Source of the DNA: Cellulosimicrobium sp. ES-005
GTDB taxonomy: Bacteria > Actinomycetota > Actinomycetes > Actinomycetales > Cellulomonadaceae
NCBI RefSeq assembly: GCF_040448685.1
Contig: NZ_CP159290.1
Coordinates: 1,488,001-1,552,000 of the forward strand
Length of the DNA stretch: 64,000 nt
Direction of reading: 5' to 3'
The notes under the pieces were generated by a model. That model searched no databases and was not told the origin of the DNA. It saw only the letters and a list, made by a program, of their open reading frames with translations. Each line of letters opens with the position of its first letter. The first letter of the stretch is position 1. Positions 43,191 through 49,882 of the stretch are shown here, in pieces. The position numbers and the translations under genes are program-made.

Positions 43191-44654
43191 TCAGGCCCTC
43201 GCGTCCGCGGTCGCGGCGGTCGTTGCGGCCCGGCGGTCGCGCGCCGCCTGCCGGTCCGGCGGCATGAGGGCTGCGAGGACGACGAGGACGGCGGCGCTCG
43301 CGGCGAGCAGGACGAACACGACGTGGATCGCGCTCATGAGGCCGGGGCCCTCCGGCGTGCCGTCGGCACCGAGCGTCGTGCGGGCGTTGACGATCGCGCC
43401 GCAGACCGCGACGCCGACCGCGGAGCCCAGCGACCGCGCGAACATGTTGGTGCCCGTCACGGCGCCGCGCTCCGAGAAGGCGGCCGACGACTGGGCGGCG
43501 ATGAGCGTCGGGACGGCGGTCAGGCCCATCCCGACACCGACGACGAACGTCGTCGCGGCGACCGCGGCGACCGACGACGAGGCGCCCAGCAGCAGCGTGA
43601 GCGAGGTGCCGACGAGGACGAGCGCGGAGCCGATGACGGCGGTCCAGCGGAAGCCGATCCGCAGGTAGAGGCGCCCGGCGTTCGAGGCGGAGATCGGCCA
43701 GCCGACCGTCATCGCGGCGAGCGCGAAGCCCGCGACGAGCGGCCCGACGCCGAGGACGCCCTGGGCGTAGATCGGTACGTACGTGGACAGCGCGAGGACG
43801 ATGACCCCGACGAGGAGCGAGACCGCCGTCGAGACGCCGACGACGCGCCGGCGCAGGATCGCGAGGTCGACCACGGGGTAGCGCGTGCGCCGTGCGTGCA
43901 GCGCGAAGACGCCGAGCAGGAGGACCGCGGCGCCGAGGACCGCGAGCGACGCGGGGGAGGCCCACGCCCACGTGGACCCGCCCTCGAGCAGCCCGAGCAG
44001 CAGCAGCGTGCTGCCGGCGGTGAGGAGCGCGGCGCCGACGTAGTCGATGGGCTCGCGCGCTCCCTCGCGCGGGGACTCGTGGTACCGGCGGTGCAGCATC
44101 CACGCCGCCAGCGCGCACAGCGGCACGTTGACGAAGAAGATCCAGCGCCAGCTCACGAACTCGGAGAAGACGCCGCCGAGCGTCGGGCCGACGACCGACG
44201 AGATCGCCCACACCGACGCGAGGTAGCCCTGCGCCTTCGCGCGCTCCTCGAGCGTGTAGATGTCGGCGGCGATCGTCTGGGAGACGGGCATCACCGCACC
44301 GGCTCCCAGGCCCTGGAGCACGCGGCCCGCGACGAGCGCCGGCATCGACCACGCGAACCCGCACAGCACCGACCCGAGGAAGAACAGGGCGACCCCCGCC
44401 AGCATGAGGCGCTTGCGGCCGAGCACGTCGGACAGCCTGCCGAACACCGGCGTCCCGACCGCCTGCGCGAGCAGATAGCTGGAGAAGAGCCAGGGGAGCT
44501 GCGCGAACCCACCGAGCTCGCGCGCGATCGTGGCCGACGCCGTCGCGATGATCGTCGCGTCGAGCGCGACGAGGGCCGTGGACAGCATGAGCGCGAGGAG
44601 GACGGGGCCGCGCTCGGAGCGCAGACCGATCCCGGCAGGGGACGTCGTGGTCAC
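43191..44654 (-). CDS. MFS transporter, DHA2 (EmrB/QacA) family
   Basis: 487 residues from GTG 44654 (VVTTTSPAGIGLRSERGPVL); longer in-frame readings enter noncoding sequence. It has 14 predicted helices, helix 1 motif ALVALDATIIATASATIARE, GRLSDVLGRKRLM (motif A) and VGPTLGGVFSEF (motif C). It is a drug:H+ antiporter of the same type as the one at 1333, though the two differ throughout. It is the last chromosomal gene before the integrated elements. Confidence 0.88.
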   Translation of the reverse strand: MTTTSPAGIGLRSERGPVLLALMLSTALVALDATIIATASATIARELGGFAQLPWLFSSYLLAQAVGTPVFGRLSDVLGRKRLMLAGVALFFLGSVLCGFAWSMPALVAGRVLQGLGAGAVMPVSQTIAADIYTLEERAKAQGYLASVWAISSVVGPTLGGVFSEFVSWRWIFFVNVPLCALAAWMLHRRYHESPREGAREPIDYVGAALLTAGSTLLLLGLLEGGSTWAWASPASLAVLGAAVLLLGVFALHARRTRYPVVDLAILRRRVVGVSTAVSLLVGVIVLALSTYVPIYAQGVLGVGPLVAGFALAAMTVGWPISASNAGRLYLRIGFRWTAVIGSALVLVGTSLTLLLGASSSVAAVAATTFVVGVGMGLTAVPTLIAAQSSAAFSERGAVTGTNMFARSLGSAVGVAVCGAIVNARTTLGADGTPEGPGLMSAIHVVFVLLAASAAVLVVLAALMPPDRQAARDRRAATTAATADARA

Positions 44655-44741
44655 GACAGACGCAAGCCCCGGGCAACGGTCGAGTATTCCCGAGGCGCAG
44701 ACGTGCGCGGTCCGATCGGTCGACGGGACCGGAGAACAGCG

Positions 44742-44772
44742 CGGCCCCGGACCGCTGAGCGATCCGGGGCCG
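44742..44772 (-). terminator. Terminator downstream of the interrupted tRNA locus
   Basis: CGGCCCCGGA (44742-44751) pairs with TCCGGGGCCG (44763-44772). Read on the minus strand it lies about 10 bases beyond the tRNA 3' end remnant at 44782 and is followed by a T-containing tract, so it is probably the original terminator of the tRNA gene transcribed leftward. Confidence 0.65.
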
Positions 44773-44781
44773 AACCTGTGG

Positions 44782-44802
44782 GCTCCCGCGGTAGGACTTG
44801 AA
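44782..44802. repeat. attL core (left 21-bp direct repeat)
   Basis: Begins GCTCCCGCGG and ends GGACTTGAA; identical to 58460-58480. Reverse-complemented it is the last part of a tRNA (3' T-arm strand and acceptor), but the sequence beyond it (GAATCGCG) breaks the T-arm, so this copy is the truncated one. Confidence 0.88.
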
Positions 44803-44883
44803 GAATCGCGACCTCTGTAGGCCGGGCCCGCGAGAATCTGTAGATTCTGGCCCCATTGCTGGGATTGTCGCCACCGTACCGCG

Positions 44884-44941
44884 TGGCAACACGGGACGCA
44901 ACAGGCCACACGGGTACACTTGGATTGCCAGTAGGTTGCCA
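44884..44941. promoter_or_regulatory. Left arm-type integrase sites and int promoter
   Basis: ATTGCCA (44924-44930) and GTTGCCA (44935-44941) are in the same orientation with starts 11 bp apart, and TGGCAAC (44884-44890) is an inverted copy. The same pair with the same 11-bp step occurs near the right end (58382-58399). TACACT at 44915-44920 is a likely int -10, so integrase binding would overlap its own promoter. Confidence 0.65.
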
Positions 44942-44958
44942 AGCCGGGAGGCCCCGAG

Positions 44959-46152
44959 ATGCCACCGAGGAAGCGTCAGCCCCGCCGCGGGTGGGGACGC
45001 CTGCGCCAGCGCCCGGGAGGGGAGTGGCAGGCCGGGTACATGGGTCCTGACGCTGCTCTGCACTACGCCGCGCACACGTTCGGGACGAAGCTCGACGCCG
45101 AGGCGTGGCTCATCGCCCAGCGACGCCGGATCGACGCCGGCACATGGACCGCCGTGGAGCCCGTGGCCGCGCCCGTGCTGACGCTGGGGGAGTACGCCGA
45201 GACGTGGCTAGAGCGCCGCGACCTGCGTCCCACGACGGCCCGCCAGTACCGGCACTACCTCGACTCCCACATCCTCCCGACGTTTGCCGAGCGTCCCCTG
45301 GCGGACGTCACACCCACCGAGGTAGCGCGCTGGGAGGCGACCTTGCGCCGCGACCTCGCCGCCGCGGCTGCCAAGACCTCGCGCCCGGACCGCACCGGGA
45401 GCACGGCCGTCGCCCACGCCTACGCCCTGCTGCGCACGATCTACCGGGCTGCCGTGCGTGAAGACCTCGTGAGCGTGAGCCCGTGCCGCGTCGAGGGCGC
45501 CGGGCAGGCTAGGCGAGCTGTCGAACCCGTGACGCTCGAGCCCCACGAACTCGCCGCCCTCGCCGCCGCGATCCGGTCGGATCTGTCCGCGCTCGTCCTG
45601 CTGGCAGGCTGGGGCGCACTGCGCCTGGGTGAGCTGCTGGAGCTGCGCCGCGCCGACGTCGACCTCAAGGCCGGGACCGTGCGCGTGGTGCGCCAGGTCC
45701 AGCACCTGCCGCACCACGAGCCCGTTGTCGGGCCACCGAAGACCGACGCCGGACGCCGGACCGTGCACCTGCCCCCGCACGTCGTAGAAGCGCTCCGCGT
45801 CCACCTGGCCAAACATGCCGCACCTGGTCCCCAAGGGCTGCTGTTCCACCGCGACGGAGCGTGGTGGGCGCCCTCGACGCTGCGAGACAAGTTCCGGCCC
45901 GCTGCCGCCGCGATCGGCAAGCCTGCGTTGCGTGTGCACGGGCTACGACACAGCGCCTTGACGCTCGCCGCCCGTACCGGAGCGACGACGGCCGAGCTCA
46001 TGGCCCGTGCTGGGCACACGTCACCGCAGGCCGCGCTGCGCTACCAGCACGCGGCGCAGACCCGAGACGCGGAGATCGCCGCCGCGCTGGCCGTCATGGC
46101 GAGTGCGACCGTGAGCCTCGACGCCGAGCGAATCCGGAGGGCAGAGGGATGA
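44959..46152 (+). CDS. int: Tyrosine recombinase (site-specific integrase)
   Basis: 397 residues from ATG 44959 with CGGGAGG nine bases upstream. There is an N-terminal arm-binding domain (RGWGRLRQRPGGEWQAGYMG, an AP2-like Int fold), a core-binding SAM-like domain (LTLGEYAETWLERRDLRPTT onward) and a catalytic domain with R222 (LRLGELLELR), K261, H327-x-x-R330 (HGLRHS), H353 and nucleophile Y362 (ALRYQH). All catalytic residues are present. It sits 156 bp inside attL, as expected for an element that integrates into a tRNA 3' end. Confidence 0.95.
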   Translation: MPPRKRQPRRGWGRLRQRPGGEWQAGYMGPDAALHYAAHTFGTKLDAEAWLIAQRRRIDAGTWTAVEPVAAPVLTLGEYAETWLERRDLRPTTARQYRHYLDSHILPTFAERPLADVTPTEVARWEATLRRDLAAAAAKTSRPDRTGSTAVAHAYALLRTIYRAAVREDLVSVSPCRVEGAGQARRAVEPVTLEPHELAALAAAIRSDLSALVLLAGWGALRLGELLELRRADVDLKAGTVRVVRQVQHLPHHEPVVGPPKTDAGRRTVHLPPHVVEALRVHLAKHAAPGPQGLLFHRDGAWWAPSTLRDKFRPAAAAIGKPALRVHGLRHSALTLAARTGATTAELMARAGHTSPQAALRYQHAAQTRDAEIAAALAVMASATVSLDAERIRRAEG

Positions 46153-46592
46153 CGCTGCACTTGGACGTGGTGTGCACAGGGAAGGGGCATCACGGCCGCG
46201 GGGAGCACGCCGAGGAACTGCTCGGGAAGATCTACCGCTATGAGTCGCTGGCTGAGCGCTGGGCGCAAGAGGACCCGCTGCCCGACGGGTTCCCCGACCC
46301 GCGCGACGAGCACGATCCGCCCGACTACGTCCACGAGTGGTTCACGACCTACGGCGTGCGCACCGACAACGGCAAGGCGCGGATCCTCGCCCCTGACGCG
46401 GACATGTTCACAACGGGAACCTACGGAACTCCCGGGTGGCATCGGACGCACATCTACAGATGCCGCATCTGCCGCCAGGACCCGCCGCGCATGTTCCGCG
46501 ACGAGACGCTGACGCAGTACGAAGAGATGACGCGCCACACGCCGACGGCCGGGCGGCTCGACGTCTCGCTCAAGCTGCCCAAGATGCGATGA
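46149..46592 (+). CDS. Hypothetical protein with zinc-ribbon-like cysteines
   Basis: 147 residues, ATG overlapping the integrase stop (ATGA). The N-terminal CTGKGHHGRGEH and the later YRCRICRQ give C, H-H and C-x-x-C groups that could form a zinc ribbon with strands either side. The rest is acidic and hydrophilic (PDPRDEHDPPDYVHEWFTTY). Similar small proteins occur in actinophages and integrative elements. Function unknown; coupling to int suggests a role in recombination control or early expression. Confidence 0.75.
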   Translation: MTLHLDVVCTGKGHHGRGEHAEELLGKIYRYESLAERWAQEDPLPDGFPDPRDEHDPPDYVHEWFTTYGVRTDNGKARILAPDADMFTTGTYGTPGWHRTHIYRCRICRQDPPRMFRDETLTQYEEMTRHTPTAGRLDVSLKLPKMR

Positions 46593-46594
46593 CA

Positions 46595-46720
46595 GGGGCG
46601 ACACGCCGAGCGTACGGCTCGCCGGACGTGTCCCCACTCACGTAGCCTGTCCCTAGCGGCCCACCCTGTCCCATTCGGGGAGGTGCCAGGCTCCGGCACT
46701 CCGGGCGGGAACATTCCCGG
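46595..46720 (+). promoter_or_regulatory. Control region before the excisionase-replication operon
   Basis: The 190-bp gap holds an imperfect stem-loop after the previous gene (GACACG at 46600 with CGTGTC at 46627), two direct CCTGTCCC repeats (46646-46653 and 46665-46672, 19 bp apart), GTGCC/GGCAC arms near 46683-46698 and GGGAACATTCCC near 46708. It is the likely promoter and operator of the xis-rep operon. No clear -10 was found. Confidence 0.4.
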
Positions 46721-46783
46721 GGGTTCCTAGGCCCACACTCGCAGCGCGAGGACGGGTCTCTAGGTCAACCCCTGGAGCCCCCG

Positions 46784-46996
46784 TTGAGCACCGCAACCCA
46801 TCCTGAACGGCTCGCCAGCACCGCCGTTGCCGGCGAGCGCTACGACGTCCACGCCCGAACGATCCGCCGATGGATCGCAGAGGGGCGCCTGACCGGCTAC
46901 CGCGTCGGTCCCAAGCTGCTCAAGGTCGACCTCGACGAGCTGGATCGCATCCTGTGCGCTCCGATCCCGACGGCTGGTCGGGGGCACGTCGCGTGA
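46784..46996 (+). CDS. Excisionase-like helix-turn-helix protein
   Basis: 70 residues from a TTG start at 46784 with TGGAG upstream. It has a MerR-like winged helix: ASTAVAGERYDVHARTIRRW followed by IAEGRLTGYRVGPKLLKVDL and DELDRIL, the HTH_17/excisionase pattern. It probably directs excision by bending DNA at the att sites, or acts as an early regulator. The rare TTG start suggests low expression. The stop overlaps the next GTG. Confidence 0.82.
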   Translation: MSTATHPERLASTAVAGERYDVHARTIRRWIAEGRLTGYRVGPKLLKVDLDELDRILCAPIPTAGRGHVA

Positions 46997-47343
46997 TCAC
47001 ACCCCAGACACGAGAACGCCGCCCGGGTGGCGACCAGGCGGCGGCGGTTCTCGAGGTGAACAAGACGAGCGTACCGCTCACCCACGACAAGGTCGCGATC
47101 CTCGACGGCGTGGTGCTCACGCCCTCCGAGCTCGCGCTCTACCAGAGCGGTGTCGAGGCCGGGATCGAGATCGGTCGTCGGCAGGTCGAGGACGAGAACC
47201 GCGAGTCGCACGAGACCGCGGCTCGCGTCGCACGGATGGTCGCCGAGACGGTCCCCTTCGAGGAGCTCTGCCGACGCCGCGGTGAGGAACGCCGGGCTGA
47301 GCACCAGCGCAGGATCCTGCAGGCACGCGGGGTGATCGCATGA
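46993..47343 (+). CDS. Hypothetical protein
   Basis: 116 residues, GTG overlapping the previous stop. The first half is extended (VPLTHDKVAILDGVVLTPSE). The second half is helical and strongly charged (RQVEDENRESHETAARVARM, RRRGEERRAEHQRRILQ), suggesting a coiled coil or nucleic-acid contact. Tightly coupled to the ATPase downstream (ATGA overlap). Not recognised. Confidence 0.7.
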   Translation: MITPQTRERRPGGDQAAAVLEVNKTSVPLTHDKVAILDGVVLTPSELALYQSGVEAGIEIGRRQVEDENRESHETAARVARMVAETVPFEELCRRRGEERRAEHQRRILQARGVIA

Positions 47344-48569
47344 GCATCGACCCCTATATCGAGCTCGTGATTCCCGAGCCGCCCGAGGAGTTCGGGGCGG
47401 TTCCCGGTTCCGCACCCCCTGTGTGGGAACCGGGAACTGCTGCATCGGGCAACGGTTCCCCGGTTCCGGGAACCGACCGGGAACCGGGAACCGCCCTCTA
47501 CGCGGACCTCGCCGCGCTCCTGGACGGGACTCTCCCAGAACCGCCCGAGCCGGAAGTCCTCTCGTGCACGGACGGCGTCGCGCTGTTCTACCGCGCCCAG
47601 GTCAACCACGTCTTCGGGGACCCGGAGTCCGGCAAGACCTTCCTCTGCCAGGCCGCCGTCGCCGAGGCGCTCACGGAACACCGACGTGCCGCGATCATCG
47701 ACATGGACCACAACGGTCCGGCGTCCACCGTCTCGCGCCTGTTCGACCTCGGCGCCCCTGAGGGCGCTCTGCGGGACCTCGACCGCTTCCGGTACGCCGA
47801 GCCCGAGGACGGCGCCCACCTGGTGGCGGTCGTGCGTGACCTCGTCGCATGGAAGCCCTCTGTCGTGGTCCTGGACTCCCTCGGAGAAATCTTGCCTGTC
47901 TTCGGGGGGTCCTCGAACAGTCCGGACGACTTCACCCGCGTGCACTCCCTGGTGATGAAGCCGCTCGCGATGGCCGGCGCATCCGTCCTCGTGATCGACC
48001 ACCTCGCGAAGAGCTCGGAGTCTCGGGCTCAGGGCGCGACGGGGACCGCGGCCAAGAAGCGCGCCGTGGGCGGTGTATCTCTGCGGGTGACGATCGCTGA
48101 GCAGTTCGTCCCCGGCAAGGGCGGTGCAGCACACGTCGCGATCGCGAAGGATCGTCACGGCGGACTGCGCGCACACCGACCCACCGGGGACAAGGAACCC
48201 CTCGCCGGCACGTTCCGGCTCTACCCGTCCGAGGAGGACCGGCGCTGGGCAGTGCACGCGCCTGCCTCCGACGAGCGCAACCCTGCCGAAGCCGCAGACG
48301 CTGCCGACGTCGAGGCGCTGCGCCAACTCGCCCCGCCCCCGCGAAGCGTCGAGGACGCGCGCACCCGGCTCGGATGGCGGAAGGCCCGCGCCGCCGTTGC
48401 GCTACGGACATACCGGGAGCAGATCGGACATACGGAAGCGGTTCCCGGTTCCGGGACCCAGGGTCGGGAACCGGGAACCGCTACGGGAGCCACCTGCCCG
48501 GCGTGCGGAGACCCTGTCGATCCCGTGCTCGTCGCAGCTGGGATCCCTCACTGCGAGGTGGCCTCGTGA
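47340..48569 (+). CDS. P-loop ATPase, RepA/RecA-like (replication module)
   Basis: 409 residues from ATG 47340. A low-complexity N-terminus (residues about 20-52, Pro/Gly/Ser/Thr with PGS and EPGT repeats) precedes a RecA-fold ATPase: Walker A GDPESGKT (93-100), AAIIDMDHN, Walker B VVVLDSLGE near 180, and LVIDHLAKSSES. This resembles RepA-type hexameric helicases and AAA_25 proteins of plasmids and phages. A second low-complexity patch lies at about 367-382, then a CPACGDPVDPVLVAAGIPHC zinc pair near the C-terminus. The inferred role is replication of the excised element. The DNA encoding both low-complexity patches is made of inverted GGTTCC/GGAACC repeats. Confidence 0.82.
   Translation: MSIDPYIELVIPEPPEEFGAVPGSAPPVWEPGTAASGNGSPVPGTDREPGTALYADLAALLDGTLPEPPEPEVLSCTDGVALFYRAQVNHVFGDPESGKTFLCQAAVAEALTEHRRAAIIDMDHNGPASTVSRLFDLGAPEGALRDLDRFRYAEPEDGAHLVAVVRDLVAWKPSVVVLDSLGEILPVFGGSSNSPDDFTRVHSLVMKPLAMAGASVLVIDHLAKSSESRAQGATGTAAKKRAVGGVSLRVTIAEQFVPGKGGAAHVAIAKDRHGGLRAHRPTGDKEPLAGTFRLYPSEEDRRWAVHAPASDERNPAEAADAADVEALRQLAPPPRSVEDARTRLGWRKARAAVALRTYREQIGHTEAVPGSGTQGREPGTATGATCPACGDPVDPVLVAAGIPHCEVAS
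47398..47492. repeat. Cluster of GGTTCC/GGAACC inverted repeats inside the ATPase gene
   Basis: Arm GCGGTTCCCGGTTCC (47398-47412) pairs with 47426-47440 at 14 of 15 bases around a 13-base loop. A second set spans 47454-47492, with GGTTCC copies facing three GGAACC copies starting at 47469, 47480 and 47487. They encode the Pro/Gly-rich N-terminal segment. Confidence 0.85.
48437..48482. repeat. Perfect 16-bp inverted repeat near the end of the ATPase gene
   Basis: AGCGGTTCCCGGTTCC (48437-48452) and its exact complement at 48467-48482, around a 14-base loop that can itself pair (GACC with GGTC). Same GGTTCCCGGTTCC unit as the cluster a kilobase upstream. Confidence 0.88.
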
Positions 48570-48703
48570 ACCGCCTTTGCGTGTGCGGTCACACGCTCCG
48601 GATTCACGGCCGTCCCTGGATCCCCGATGACCACTGCCGCGCCTGGAACCCAATCGACGGCGCCTGCGACTGCACCGACTTCGACGAGGAGACCCGACGA
48701 TGA
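48566..48703 (+). CDS. Small cysteine-rich protein
   Basis: 45 residues, GTG overlapping the ATPase stop and its own stop overlapping the next ATG. C-x-C-G-H at the start (RLCVCGHTLRIHG), then DHCRAWNP and ACDCTDFDE: five cysteines and several histidines suggest a zinc knuckle. Small proteins of this C-x-C-G-H ... C pattern are frequent in actinophages. Function unknown. Confidence 0.65.
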   Translation: MNRLCVCGHTLRIHGRPWIPDDHCRAWNPIDGACDCTDFDEETRR

Positions 48704-48879
48704 GCGTGACCACGAGCCGTCCCGAGACCGTCGACCAGCACGGCACCCGTCACCGGTACGGCTGCCGCATCCCGGGTTGGACCAGCGAGCCATCTCCGCT
48801 GCGCGGATGGCATATCTGCCGATGCTCCGAGTGCGGCGCGGTGCGGCTCGTGAGGGCTGGAGGTGGGGATGGACGGTAA
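48700..48879 (+). CDS. Very small zinc-ribbon-like protein
   Basis: 59 residues from ATG 48700 (ATGA overlap) to TAA 48877. It has a C in RYGCRIPGW, then WHICRCSECGAVRLVRAGGG, which gives a C-x-C-x-x-C knuckle. Its tail overlaps the start of the next gene by 11 bases. Position and overlaps support translation; function unknown. Confidence 0.6.
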   Translation: MSVTTSRPETVDQHGTRHRYGCRIPGWTSEPSPLRGWHICRCSECGAVRLVRAGGGDGR

Positions 48880-49276
48880 TGGGGCGAAGGGATACCTCGT
48901 GGGGGTACACGGGCCTGGCGTCCTAGTCCCCGCGAGGGTAGCCGCCTGGCTCGAGAAGCGAGCCGGCCTGTCCTCGTTGCGCGCGCGGGCGCGTGGTGCC
49001 GACCCCGAGGTGGACGCGGTGCTTCTCGCCCTCCGCGTTGCTGGCCTCGCGTGGCTCACTTCCGCCACCGGAAGTGAGGTCGAGCCTGAGCCGGAAGTGC
49101 GACGAGAGTCGAGTCAGTGGTTGAGCACGGGACAGGCCGCCGAGCTGCTGGGCATGACGGACCGAGGAGTCCGACTCGCGATCAGCGAGGGACGACTCGA
49201 AGCCGAGAAGGTCGCAGACCGGTACCGGATCAGCCGCAGCAACGTCGAGCACTACCGGGCCGCGAGGGCGGCGTGA
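48869..49276 (+). CDS. Helix-turn-helix (HTH_17) DNA-binding protein
   Basis: 135 residues from ATG 48869 (GGAGG five bases upstream; GTG 48863 overlaps that site). The N-terminal half is helical (VLVPARVAAWLEKRAGLSSL). The C-terminal part is a clear excisionase/MerR-type HTH: WLSTGQAAELLGMTDRGVRL followed by AISEGRLEAEKVADRYRIS and RSNVEHYRAAR. It could be the second regulator of the element, or the switch protein for the late cargo genes that follow. Confidence 0.78.
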   Translation: MDGNGAKGYLVGVHGPGVLVPARVAAWLEKRAGLSSLRARARGADPEVDAVLLALRVAGLAWLTSATGSEVEPEPEVRRESSQWLSTGQAAELLGMTDRGVRLAISEGRLEAEKVADRYRISRSNVEHYRAARAA

Positions 49277-49287
49277 CAGGAGGACCG

Positions 49288-49881
49288 ATGGACACGAACC
49301 AGACGATCGCGAAGATCGTCGCAGCGGGCGGAGCGGACGAGCTGCGCACGACCCTCGACAAGCACGCCACCAGCGCGACGCGCGAGTACGACGACATCCG
49401 CAGCCAGGACGACTACACCGAGGACGCCCGGCACCGGCTGCTGTCCGAGGCGTACGACCGGCGCAAGGCCTCGCTCGACAACGACCTGGCCCGGCTCGCG
49501 TCCAGCGCCGGCGAGGTCGACCGTGGTGCGGTCGGACGAGCCTTCGGGACCACGGGACTCCCCGGCGATCCGGCATCACTGACGATCTCGCTGCGAGACG
49601 CGCAGGACCGCGTCGCGAAGGTCCGGGACGAGGAAGAGCTCGAGACGCTCCTCGGTCGCGCGACCCGCAGCGGCGACGAGGTCCTCGCCCGGGCAGTCGC
49701 GGCCCGCGCCGCAGAGATCGGCAAGACGTACGTCGTCGAGGAGTTCGTCAGGGTCCGCCCGGACCTCAAGACGGACGTCGACCGGGCGATGCTCGCCGTC
49801 GGGCGCCCGTCGAGCGCGGGCAAGCTCGAGTGGAACGTGCGCCTCGGCAAGATCCGTCCCTCCGAGCTGAAGAGGCGCTGA
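49288..49881 (+). CDS. Coiled-coil protein upstream of the tape-measure-like gene
   Basis: 197 residues from ATG 49288 with CAGGAGG upstream. It is almost wholly alpha-helical and charged (REYDDIRSQDDYTEDARHRL, RKASLDNDLARLASSAGEVD, DAQDRVAKVRDEEELETLLG). It lies one base before the tape-measure-like gene, where phages have tail assembly chaperones, but no slippery frameshift site or known chaperone motif is visible. A structural or assembly partner of the following protein is possible. Confidence 0.65.
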   Translation: MDTNQTIAKIVAAGGADELRTTLDKHATSATREYDDIRSQDDYTEDARHRLLSEAYDRRKASLDNDLARLASSAGEVDRGAVGRAFGTTGLPGDPASLTISLRDAQDRVAKVRDEEELETLLGRATRSGDEVLARAVAARAAEIGKTYVVEEFVRVRPDLKTDVDRAMLAVGRPSSAGKLEWNVRLGKIRPSELKRR

Positions 49882-49882
49882 C

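Noticed and set aside
43191-44654. The second MFS transporter as cargo of the mobile element
   Set aside because: It lies left of attL and of the tRNA terminator, has normal codon use, and belongs to the chromosome.
47398-48482. CRISPR array from the repeated GGTTCC units
   Set aside because: Units are not evenly spaced, face both directions, have no unique spacers of constant length, and lie inside an open reading frame with no cas genes.
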